The translations under genes were made by a program, and so were the position numbers. The notes beneath the pieces are model-generated. The model made no database searches. It had not been told where the DNA came from and saw only the letters and a list, made by a program, of their open reading frames with translations. Source: Giesbergeria sp. (GTDB lineage Bacteria > Pseudomonadota > Gammaproteobacteria > Burkholderiales > Burkholderiaceae_C). From it: a stretch of DNA of 6,635 bases. This document shows, piece after piece, positions 1 to 6,038 of this stretch. Positions within the stretch are counted from its first letter, which is position 1; each line of letters begins with the position of its first letter. The stretch covers positions 1 to 6,635 of the forward strand of contig JAGOCN010000098.1 in assembly GCA_017998735.1 (NCBI GenBank). Reading direction: 5' to 3'.

Positions 1-37
1 CGACATGGCTGGGTTTTGTTGGTTGCTGAAAATTCAT
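1..37 (-). CDS. Possible 5' end of an unidentified gene running off the left edge
   Basis: An ATG at 37-35 on the minus strand opens a frame (MNFQQPTKPSHV...) that stays open to the edge. It is preceded by AAAGG four bases upstream, a plausible Shine-Dalgarno, and lies about 200 bp after the jetD stop in the same orientation. Only twelve codons are visible, so no family can be named. Just upstream, an imperfect inverted repeat (core GCACTG/CAGTGC at 66-71 and 49-54) could fold over part of the ribosome site. The alternative is a plus-strand gene tail ending at the TGA at 94-96, open from the edge for 31 codons. The sequence does not decide between them. Confidence 0.25.
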   Translation of the reverse strand, partial: MNFQQPTKPSHV

Positions 38-190
38 TGTGCCTTTGCAGTGCCTGCGCGATCTCTGCACTGAAAGCAGCAGCCACTGAACTTTGAACAA
101 CCGCCAGCAAGCCCGGGCAGGTAGCGCCAAGCTTGGCAAGGCACGCTGGACATTGCCTGTAGTTCTGCCTGGAAAAATTGAGTCAAATCG

Positions 191-231
191 GCCTCCAGCG
201 CATATGCAACTTGCGCTGGCAGCTATGAAAA
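191..231. repeat. Intergenic hairpin element, copy A (after jetD)
   Basis: A perfect 8-bp inverted repeat, CCAGCGCA (195-202) and TGCGCTGG (212-219), encloses a 9-base loop. It is followed by CAGCTATGAAAAA on the plus strand. The 15-mer GCGCTGGCAGCTATG (213-227) recurs exactly at 5971-5985 in copy C. The element starts a few bases past the jetD stop codon, where an operon terminator would be expected. On the minus strand no clean T-run follows the stem directly (AGGCCGATTTG comes first), so intrinsic termination is possible but weak. The pattern fits a dispersed hairpin repeat I associate with Comamonadaceae. Confidence 0.7.
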
Positions 232-236
232 ATGCA

Positions 237-1415
237 TCAATTCCAGGCCCATGCCTGCACCGCACAGGCCACTTCTTGTGCAGGCAAAAATTCTTGCTCC
301 AGCCGCCCCTTGTCCAGCGTTGCCAGGTACTGTGAAAGTTCGCTTTCGTGCGGGTGCAGCAGAGCAGACGGCCAGGGCGCGTCGCAGGGCTGGGGTTCCA
401 CCACGGCCATGGCGGCGTGGGCGTCAAAGGTGGCGCGGTCCATCAGCAGCGCGTGCAGCTGCGGCAGGTGGCGGCGCGCCGTGGCCAGCATGGCAAGCCC
501 CCAGGTGTCCAGATCGCCCCAGTACGCCACATCGCGCTCCTGCAGCCAGGCTGCGGCCAGCCAGGCCAGGTTCAGGCCGCTGCCCAGGATGGCGATGGTG
601 TCCGGCACGGGCCGGGGCAGCTGGTGCAGGCTGCGTTCGTTTTCCACCAGCAGGATGCGTCGGGCGGGCAAAGCGGTGGTGTGCAGCTCGGTGGTGGTGA
701 CGCGCTGGCGGCGAAACGGCAGCAGGCCATCGGCCAGCGGCGCCACCAGCACCCAGTGCTCGCCCTCGGGGCTGGCGCCCAGAAAGGCGGTCAGCCCCTG
801 GCGGCTGGCCTCGCCGCCAAAGCGCTGGTCCAGCAGGGCCTTGAGCAGGCTGTCGTGGCGCTCGAAAAACTTGCTGTCGTTGCCGGCCACGGCCAGCGCA
901 CGCAGCGGCCTGCCGCCGGCGCAACCGGGTGCCAGCTGCAAGGCCACGCGGGTGGCGGTAAGCACCTGGTCGGTCGGCAGGTGGCGCCACAGGTTGGGCC
1001 GGCGCAGCAGCAGCTGGTGAAAAACCGCATCGGCCTGCGCCAGCACGGCGACCAATGCCTGGTGGTCGGCGGCCACGCTGGCGTGTTCGCGCCCGGCAAA
1101 GCGCACGATGGCGGCCATGGCATCGGACGGGCGCTCCAGCGTCCAGTGCAGCGGCACCGGCAGGGGCGCGGCGCCGCCGCGGTAGCTGCGCGGCGCCCAC
1201 TGCACGCTGCCAGGGCCGTGGTCCGACACCGCCTGCCAAACCTGCAGGTGTTCGCGCAGCGCCGGGCTGGCGTGCTGGAAGCTGTGCGCCGTCGGCGCGC
1301 CGATGGACAGGTGCATCGGCCAGGCGCCTGCGCCCGGCAGCAGGTGCGCTTCGCGCCAGTCGCTGCGCTGCCATTGGCGCGCCAGCTGCTGCGCCAAGTG
1401 GTGGGGGGATTTCAT
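237..1415 (-). CDS. jetD: Wadjet nuclease subunit JetD (DUF3322 + DUF2220)
   Basis: This 392-residue protein is the predicted DNA-cleaving subunit of a Wadjet system. In characterised systems JetD dimers join the stalled JetABC loop extruder and cut small circular DNA with a topoisomerase VI-like Toprim fold. The N-terminal half (about 1-210) matches DUF3322: the opening MKSPHHLAQQLARQW, the AWPMHLSIGAPT stretch, and the GNDSKFFERH block at 178-187. The C-terminal half (about 215-392) matches DUF2220. Its Toprim residues appear intact: acidic VENE at 257-260 and GDLDTWG at 300-306 with D301 and D303, followed by LEQE near 372-375. Length is normal for the family. The start is the only ATG that fits the DUF3322 opening, and no ATG, GTG or TTG lies upstream in frame before a stop at 1481-1479. 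There is no visible Shine-Dalgarno; the leader is pyrimidine-rich (CCTTGCACGCCCC). The gene lies 109 bp after jetC, not overlapping it as jetC overlaps jetB. Confidence 0.93.
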   Translation of the reverse strand: MKSPHHLAQQLARQWQRSDWREAHLLPGAGAWPMHLSIGAPTAHSFQHASPALREHLQVWQAVSDHGPGSVQWAPRSYRGGAAPLPVPLHWTLERPSDAMAAIVRFAGREHASVAADHQALVAVLAQADAVFHQLLLRRPNLWRHLPTDQVLTATRVALQLAPGCAGGRPLRALAVAGNDSKFFERHDSLLKALLDQRFGGEASRQGLTAFLGASPEGEHWVLVAPLADGLLPFRRQRVTTTELHTTALPARRILLVENERSLHQLPRPVPDTIAILGSGLNLAWLAAAWLQERDVAYWGDLDTWGLAMLATARRHLPQLHALLMDRATFDAHAAMAVVEPQPCDAPWPSALLHPHESELSQYLATLDKGRLEQEFLPAQEVACAVQAWAWN

Positions 1416-1424
1416 GGGGCGTGC

Positions 1425-1472
1425 AAGGACAGGAACAGGGACAGGGACAGGGACAGGGACAAGGACAAAGGC
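1425..1472. repeat. Hexanucleotide tandem repeat in the jetD leader
   Basis: Four perfect AGGGAC units (1437-1460) are flanked by near-matches AAGGAC and AGGAAC on one side and AAGGAC and AAAGGC on the other, eight units in all. On the minus strand the tract reads (GTCCCT)n and ends about 10 bases before the jetD ATG, over the region where a ribosome site should be. Read in the jetD frame it would encode Val-Pro repeats, but no standard start codon precedes it. Copy-number change would alter the length and folding of the leader without shifting a frame. Confidence 0.9.
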
Positions 1473-1490
1473 ATGAATTCAGATGCTCTC

Positions 1491-1538
1491 AAAAAAGGAG
1501 CTGTCAGCGCAGGCTGCACAAGCGCTAGAGGCTTTTTT
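1491..1538. terminator. Bidirectional terminator-like hairpin element, copy B (jetC/jetD)
   Basis: A core inverted repeat AGCGC (1506-1510) and GCGCT (1522-1526) is bracketed by A6 (1491-1496) and T6 (1533-1538). Each strand therefore shows an A-run, a hairpin and a T-run. The minus strand ends in CAGCTCCTTTTTT after the stem, which could attenuate transcription from jetC into jetD. Side by side with 5899-5947 it is clearly the same element: both share AAAAAAGGAGCTG, CAGCGCAGG and AGAGG followed by Ts. The jetC stop codon (TAG, 1527-1525) lies inside it. Confidence 0.65.
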
Positions 1539-4500
1539 CATCCATTTTTTCGTGCTGCGCATCGGGCTGCAGCCGGCGCGCTTCCAGTTTCTCGCCCAGC
1601 TCCTGCCAGCCCAGGCACGCCAGGCTGGCCTGGCGCCCGCGCCGCAGCACCAGCACGGCCGAGCGGGTGTGGTTGCGCAGCAGGCGCATTTCCTTGTTGG
1701 GGGTGACAAACAGCGCGTGCAGGCCAAATTCATGCAGCGCCTGGATGATGCGCGCTGCCACCGACTGCGAGCTTTTGGAAAAGGCCTCGTCCAGCACGAT
1801 GCTGCCAAACAGCGGCTGGCTGCGCCCCGGCGGGCACAGTGCGTAGCTGAGCGAAGCGGTGAGCACGTAGCTGGCGATGATTTCCTTTTCACCGCCGCTG
1901 CCGCCCTGCGAGCCGGTGCGCCGCTCCAGCACCTGGCCGCTGGCGCGGTCGAGCACATGCACCGCAAACTGCAGGCGGTAGCGGGCGTCCAGCAGTGCCT
2001 GCGCGGCCTTGGTGCGGCGGTTGGTGGCGTGTTCGCGCAGCAGTTCGACCAGCGTGCGCAGCGCCTGGTAATGGCCCTGGCCGCCATCGCTCTGCAGGCG
2101 CTCGGTGCGCAGCTGGGCCATGGCGCGGTTCAGGCTCTGCAGGCTTTGGTGCACCACGGTCTGCGGGTGCAGCTGCAGGTAGCGGCCCGGCTGAAAATCG
2201 ACCCGCTGCAGCGTGCGGTTGAGGTCTTCGATGCGCTCGGTGATGTCGGCCACCTGGGTCTGGATGCCGCCGAGCAGCGTGCTCACCCCCTGCTCGGACG
2301 CGCTGTGGAGGTATTGCTGAAAGCGCTGGCGCTTTTCGGGCAGGGCTTCTTCTTCCAGCACGCGCAGGCGTTCCAGAAAATGCGGCAGGGCGTCCAGCTC
2401 TTCGCTGTGGTCGCTCAGCGCGCCCCGGTCTTCCTTCAAGGCGCGGCCCAGCTGGCGCACCAGGTCTTTGTGCAGCTCGGCCAGTTGGCGGTGGTGGGTG
2501 TCCAGGTGCTTGTGCAGCTGGGCCAGCGCGTGCTGCTCCTGCGCGTCGATCTGCTCGCAGTCCAGGGCGGGCAGGCCGCCCGGCAGGCGCTGCGCCAGGG
2601 CGTCGTCCGGCAGCGGCGGGCGCGCGGGCAGGCCGGCCACGCGGGCAGCGCCGGCGGCCTGTTTTTTCTCGGCACTGCGGTGTTCAACCGCTGCTGCGGT
2701 GTGCTGCTGCTCCAGGGCGCGCAGGGCGGCATCGGCCTGCGCGCTGGCCTGCCGGGCCGATTCCCAGCGCGCCTTGGCCTGCGCGGTGTCGGACTGCGGG
2801 TTCAGCAGCGCTGCCAGCTGCTGCTCCAGGCGCTGCAACTGCGCTTGGGTGTCGGCCACGTCCAGGTCCTGCAGGCGCAGGGTGGTCAGTTGCTGCCACA
2901 GGCGCTGCTGGTCGGCGGCCCGCGCCAGCGCTTGCTGGGCGGCCCTTTTGGCCTGTGCCAGACCGCTCCACTGGGCCTGCGCCTGCTGCACCTGGCGGTC
3001 CAGCTGCGCCAGCCGGTCGCGGTTGTCAAAACCGGTCATCCAGTCCTGGTCCAGGCGCTTTTGGTCTTGCTTGTCAAACTGCAGCGCCTGGCCCGACATC
3101 AGGCCCTGCGCGGTCATGGCGCGCGGCGTGTGGCGCAGCGCCTCGGCGCTGTCCACGCAGTGGCGGTCCAGGCCGGCCAGCAGCTGGCGCAGGGCGTTCT
3201 GGCTGGCATGGGGCTTGAGGTTGAGCTTGCGGCAGAAACCGTCCTGCAGCAAAGGCGGGGAAGGCGCCTCCTGCGCCTCCTGCACTTCCTGCACCTCCAG
3301 CAGCCGCACATGCAGGCGGTTGTGGCGCTGGTTGACCCACGCAAGCGCTGCAGGCAGCGCGTGCGACGGCACCAGAATGCGCAGCCGGTGGCTGCCCAGG
3401 GCGCGTTCAATGGCGCCGCGCCAGGCCTGCTGGTCTTTGCGCACCTCGATCAGCTCGGCGGCAAAGGGCAGCGCCTCGGGGGCCAGCTGCAGCTGCTCGG
3501 CCAGCGCCGCCCGAAACGCCGGGAACAGCGGCGGCAGGTTGGAGTCGGGGCGCTGCTGCACCGACCGCTGCTCGGCCTGCAGCTGCGCCAGTTCGGCATG
3601 GGCATTGTGTTCGCGGGCCACGGCTTCTTCGGCGGCAGCGCTGTGCTCTGCCTGGCGTGCCTGCAACTGCAGGAGGGCGCTGCCGGCCTGGTGCTGGTGG
3701 CTGGCCAGCAGCGCGGCGTCCAGGAGGGCGTCTGCCGGCCAGGGCAAGGCCAGGTTGCGCGCCAGGGTGCGGTAGTCGGACAGCGCCGCCTGGCGTTGGC
3801 CCAGCAGCTGGCGCTGCGCTGCAATGCTGCCCTGCAGCAGTTCGATGTTGCTGCCGCCGGTGCGCAGGTAGTCTTCCAGCCGCACCTGCTCGTCGGCGCG
3901 GGCGTGCCTGAGCGTGGTCTGGGCCGCCGTGGTCTGGCCCTGCAGCTGCGCCAGCTGCGCGCTCAAGGCGCTGCTGCGCTGCTGCCACAGCTGCAGGCCC
4001 TGGCGTGCAAACCAGTACGGCAGCGCCACCTGCAGGGTGCACAGTTCGGCCAGGCGCTGCTGCTGGCGTTGCTCCTGCTGGCCCAGCTCGCGCAGCGGCA
4101 GCAGCGCCAGGTACTGGCGCTGGGCCAGTTCCAGCTCGGTGTGGATGCTGGCCAGCTCGTCAAAGCTGGCAGCCACTTTCAGGGCGTCCTCGAACGCGGA
4201 CTGGTCGTCCAGCACCAGCTCGCGGAAGATGTCGTCGATGCTGTTGAGCTGCTTGAGGCCGGCGGCGCGGTTGAGCAGCGTGAAGGCGTTCGGGCCGACC
4301 TCGAAAAAGCGCTGCAGCCGCGCCAGGTAGGCGCTCTTGCTGGGGAACAGCTGCAGGCCATCGGTGTTTTTCTCCAGCCTGCCCAGGGCGCGTGCGCCGC
4401 CGCTGTGGTGCTCTTCCAGCCACAGGTCCAGGTCGTGGCCCGCGCCCTGCGCAAAGAACCAGCGCCGCCCCAGGTCGCCCACCGACGCACTGCTGCCGTC

Positions 4501-5043
4501 GAACCAGAAGATGGCGCCGATCAGCACCGCGTCTTCGGGCGCCTTGCCGCCCTGGCCGCGCACCAGTCTGGCGGCAATGGCGGTGGTGCAGCGGCCGGTG
4601 CGCGCCAGGTGGTCGCTGTCGCCGCCAGTGTGGCCGGGGCCGCTGGCGCCGCGCACATAGGACACCAGATCGCGGTCGCTTTCGTGCCCGCCGGTGGAGG
4701 CCAGGTTGTAGCGCGGTTGGGCGCACAGCAGCGTCATCAGCGCATCGATCAGCGTGGTCTTGCCGCTGCCCGTGGCACCAATGATGGCGGTGTTGGCCGC
4801 ATCGAAGCTGGCCTGGTGGCGACCGGAAAAAGCGCCCCAGTTGTACAGGTGCAGCGCCTGCAGGTGGTAGCCGTGCTGGGCAGAGTTTGGGTTTTGGGCG
4901 TGGTGGCTGGGGTCTGGCAGGTGCGACGCGCCCGCCGGCAAGGCCGTACCGGCGGGCGCCGTTGCTGGCGCCATCTCCATCTCCATCTCCATCTCCATCT
5001 TCATCTGCATCGCTGCCGTGCCAGGGGCTGTACCAGGTGTCAT
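1525..5043 (-). CDS. jetC: Wadjet SMC-like ATPase JetC (MukB-like)
   Basis: This 1172-residue protein is the motor of the Wadjet complex, an SMC-type ATPase that in known systems extrudes DNA loops with JetA (kleisin) and JetB (KITE). A complete ABC-type head is visible. Walker A GATGSGKT is at 89-96, in the context YNWGAFSGRH...AIIGATGSGKTTLID. The signature GSGGEKE starts at 1048, and Walker B SIVLDEAFSKS has D1085 and E1086. A DFQPGRYLQL block near 948 also fits MukB/JetC heads. Long Gln/Ala/Leu-rich coiled-coil arms occupy roughly 285-500 and 675-900. Between them is a hinge (about 505-670) with AIERALGSHRLRILVP and a QGLMSGQALQFDKQDQ segment. The ATG at 5043 overlaps the jetB stop as ATGA and follows AAGGAAGG at good spacing. 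A longer upstream frame only shadows jetB. Residues 1-57 precede the conserved head and are low-complexity, with Met-Glu repeats (12-24) that also offer several alternative in-frame ATGs. Confidence 0.95.
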   Translation of the reverse strand: MTPGTAPGTAAMQMKMEMEMEMEMAPATAPAGTALPAGASHLPDPSHHAQNPNSAQHGYHLQALHLYNWGAFSGRHQASFDAANTAIIGATGSGKTTLIDALMTLLCAQPRYNLASTGGHESDRDLVSYVRGASGPGHTGGDSDHLARTGRCTTAIAARLVRGQGGKAPEDAVLIGAIFWFDGSSASVGDLGRRWFFAQGAGHDLDLWLEEHHSGGARALGRLEKNTDGLQLFPSKSAYLARLQRFFEVGPNAFTLLNRAAGLKQLNSIDDIFRELVLDDQSAFEDALKVAASFDELASIHTELELAQRQYLALLPLRELGQQEQRQQQRLAELCTLQVALPYWFARQGLQLWQQRSSALSAQLAQLQGQTTAAQTTLRHARADEQVRLEDYLRTGGSNIELLQGSIAAQRQLLGQRQAALSDYRTLARNLALPWPADALLDAALLASHQHQAGSALLQLQARQAEHSAAAEEAVAREHNAHAELAQLQAEQRSVQQRPDSNLPPLFPAFRAALAEQLQLAPEALPFAAELIEVRKDQQAWRGAIERALGSHRLRILVPSHALPAALAWVNQRHNRLHVRLLEVQEVQEAQEAPSPPLLQDGFCRKLNLKPHASQNALRQLLAGLDRHCVDSAEALRHTPRAMTAQGLMSGQALQFDKQDQKRLDQDWMTGFDNRDRLAQLDRQVQQAQAQWSGLAQAKRAAQQALARAADQQRLWQQLTTLRLQDLDVADTQAQLQRLEQQLAALLNPQSDTAQAKARWESARQASAQADAALRALEQQHTAAAVEHRSAEKKQAAGAARVAGLPARPPLPDDALAQRLPGGLPALDCEQIDAQEQHALAQLHKHLDTHHRQLAELHKDLVRQLGRALKEDRGALSDHSEELDALPHFLERLRVLEEEALPEKRQRFQQYLHSASEQGVSTLLGGIQTQVADITERIEDLNRTLQRVDFQPGRYLQLHPQTVVHQSLQSLNRAMAQLRTERLQSDGGQGHYQALRTLVELLREHATNRRTKAAQALLDARYRLQFAVHVLDRASGQVLERRTGSQGGSGGEKEIIASYVLTASLSYALCPPGRSQPLFGSIVLDEAFSKSSQSVAARIIQALHEFGLHALFVTPNKEMRLLRNHTRSAVLVLRRGRQASLACLGWQELGEKLEARRLQPDAQHEKMDEKSL
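3264..3299. repeat. Four 9-bp tandem repeats in the JetC hinge coding region
   Basis: Units GCGCCTCCT, GCGCCTCCT, GCACTTCCT and GCACCTCCA follow each other without gaps. On the minus strand they encode the Val-Gln-Glu/Ala-Gln-Glu run in LLEVQEVQEAQEAPSPP. Each unit is three codons, so gain or loss keeps the frame. The run lies in the predicted hinge, just after the WVNQRHNRLHVRLL strand, and probably forms a surface loop of variable length. Confidence 0.8.
4972..5007. repeat. Hexanucleotide tandem repeat encoding the JetC Met-Glu tract
   Basis: Four perfect CATCTC units (4972-4995) are followed by CATCTT and CATCTG. On the minus strand they encode MQMKMEMEMEMEM near residues 12-24 of JetC. 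Six-base units preserve the frame, so copy-number changes lengthen or shorten the N-terminal tail and add or remove internal ATG codons. The tract lies before the conserved ATPase head and is unlikely to be part of its fold. Confidence 0.9.
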
Positions 5044-5885
5044 GGGGTGCCTTCCTTCGCTTCGTCCGGGTCGGTGCCGGCAGTGTGGGCGGCGGTGATC
5101 GAGCGCAGGTGCTGCAGCAACGTCTGCAGGTTCTGCGGGTTGGCCAGGTGCACCATCATGGGGCGCAGGGTGATGCTTTCCTGCGCATCGACCTCGGACA
5201 CCACGCCGTGCCCGCGCAGGCTCTCCAGCAGCGCCGCCAAGCGTTTGCGCTCCTGCAGGTCGCTGCCGGTGCTGCCCAGGTAGATTTCCAGCTGCGGCAG
5301 CAGGCTGTCGACCGCCAGGCGCACCGGCACACCCAAACCGCCTTCCTGCTCGCGCTGCAAAAATTCGCGCCGCAGGATGGCCAGCAGCAGCGACTGCTCC
5401 AGCGTCAGGCGCAGCCGGCGCACCAGCGGGTGCGTCCACTCATCCCCGTCTTCTCCGTCCGGCTGGTAGCCCGGCGCAACCGCCACATAGGCCAGCCCGC
5501 GCACGTCGTCCACGCGCACCTGCAGGTCCAGCGGCTCAAGCTGCGCATTGACGCGCTCGGTGGCGCTGGCAATCTGGCGAAACAGGTGCGGCTTGGCCGA
5601 CTGCTCCAGCACGCCGTTCCTGAGCAGTTCCTGCACAGCGCGGCGCAGCGCCAGCGGGGTGGCAGAGGGGACCACTGCCGGTGCCGGATCAAAGTCGGGA
5701 CCGGGTTCGACCCCCGGACTGCCAAAGTCCTGCGCTGCCGCAACGCCCGGGCCGGCACCCTGCCCGCCCCCGCTGGCAGACGCACCTGACGCACCTGGCG
5801 CATCCGGCCCCTCTGGCGCATCCGCCACCGGCGCGGCGCTGGCCCACTGGTCAAAAATGTCAAGGGTGGGGTTGTTGCTTGCCAT
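5040..5885 (-). CDS. jetB: Wadjet KITE subunit JetB (DUF4194, MukE-like)
   Basis: This 281-residue protein is the MukE/KITE-type winged-helix subunit that, in known Wadjet systems, binds the JetA kleisin and DNA near the JetC heads. After a short opening (MASNNPTLDIFDQWAS) comes a disordered Pro/Ala/Gly-rich linker at about 16-73. The DUF4194 domain follows, about 75-265: TPLALRRAVQELLRNGVLEQSAKPHLFRQI, a VDDVRGLAYVAV strand, the WTHPLVRRLRLTLEQSLLLAILRREFLQRE helices, and ERKRLAALLESLRGHGVVSEVD...ITLRPMM. The family match comes from recognising this pattern, not from a search. The start is the only possible one in frame: there is no alternative before the stop near 5948. No good Shine-Dalgarno precedes it; the leader is T-rich. 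The stop overlaps the jetC ATG, so the two are translationally coupled. The usual upstream partner jetA is not next to it. Confidence 0.88.
   Translation of the reverse strand: MASNNPTLDIFDQWASAAPVADAPEGPDAPGASGASASGGGQGAGPGVAAAQDFGSPGVEPGPDFDPAPAVVPSATPLALRRAVQELLRNGVLEQSAKPHLFRQIASATERVNAQLEPLDLQVRVDDVRGLAYVAVAPGYQPDGEDGDEWTHPLVRRLRLTLEQSLLLAILRREFLQREQEGGLGVPVRLAVDSLLPQLEIYLGSTGSDLQERKRLAALLESLRGHGVVSEVDAQESITLRPMMVHLANPQNLQTLLQHLRSITAAHTAGTDPDEAKEGTP
5050..5057 (-). promoter_or_regulatory. Ribosome binding site that fixes the jetC start
   Basis: AAGGAAGG on the minus strand ends six bases before the ATG at 5043, inside the last codons of jetB. It is the clearest Shine-Dalgarno in the window. 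It supports the ATGA-coupled start over the later ATG codons in the Met-Glu repeat and over the longer frame beginning near 5439. Confidence 0.8.
5779..5823. repeat. Five 9-bp imperfect tandem repeats in the jetB linker
   Basis: Consecutive 9-mers GACGCACCT (twice), GGCGCATCC, GGCCCCTCT and GGCGCATCC encode the Asp/Glu-Ala/Gly-Pro and Gly-Ala-Ser stretch (ADAPEGPDAPGASGAS) of the JetB N-terminal linker. The frame is preserved whatever the copy number. The linker joins the first 15 residues to the DUF4194 domain and is predicted to be unstructured. Confidence 0.65.
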
Positions 5886-5898
5886 GGAAAAAACACCA

Positions 5899-5990
5899 AA
5901 AAAAGGAGCTGCCAGCGCAGGTGCTGCAAAAGTTTGCAGAGGTTTTTATGGGCAAATGCATGCAGCGCAAGCGCTGGCAGCTATGCTTTT
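5899..5990. repeat. Double hairpin element, copy C (upstream of jetB)
   Basis: A perfect 12-bp inverted repeat AGCTGCCAGCGC (5907-5918) and GCGCTGGCAGCT (5971-5982) is separated by 52 bases. Nested inside are CTGCAAA/TTTGCAG (5924-5930 and 5933-5939) and AGCGC/GCGCT (5964-5968 and 5971-5975); the second competes with the outer stem. The left part aligns with copy B, and the right end shares the 15-mer GCGCTGGCAGCTATG with copy A, so it looks like two element copies facing each other. It fills most of the 153-bp gap between the DUF4276 stop and the jetB start. It would be in the jetB leader if transcription comes from upstream, and it could also act as terminator for the DUF4276 gene. I see no convincing sigma-70 promoter here. 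Confidence 0.75.
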
Positions 5991-6038
5991 TGAAAAACGC
6001 GCAGTGCAATGCCCGGCGCTGCATCCGTGTTGTGCCAT

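Noticed and set aside
93..335. A small plus-strand gene of 80 codons near the left edge
   Set aside because: It has no Shine-Dalgarno, runs through the hairpin element and into the jetD 3' end, and has no recognisable features.
232..1706. Overlapping plus-strand open frames across jetD
   Set aside because: The translations are Ala/Arg/Gly-rich without family signatures and lie opposite the well-supported JetD frame.
1425..5007. The tandem repeats as a CRISPR array
   Set aside because: The units are 6-9 bp and directly adjacent, without spacers or repeats of CRISPR length.
1483..5283. A very long plus-strand open frame (1266 codons) opposite jetC
   Set aside because: It is the antisense shadow of a GC-rich coding gene: Gln/Leu/Ala/Arg-rich with no recognisable domain, while the opposite strand encodes a full SMC ATPase with all motifs.
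5044..5439. A longer jetC starting near 5439
   Set aside because: The extension is low-complexity shadow sequence inside jetB. The ATG at 5043 has a strong Shine-Dalgarno and the typical ATGA overlap.
5940..5985. A sigma-70 promoter for jetB (TTGCGC with a weak TAAAAA box)
   Set aside because: The -10 match is poor and the -35 falls in the inverted repeat, so it cannot be told from chance.
5886..6038. A remnant of jetA in the spacer before jetB
   Set aside because: None of the minus-strand frames resembles a DUF3375 C-terminus. The interval is taken up by the hairpin element.
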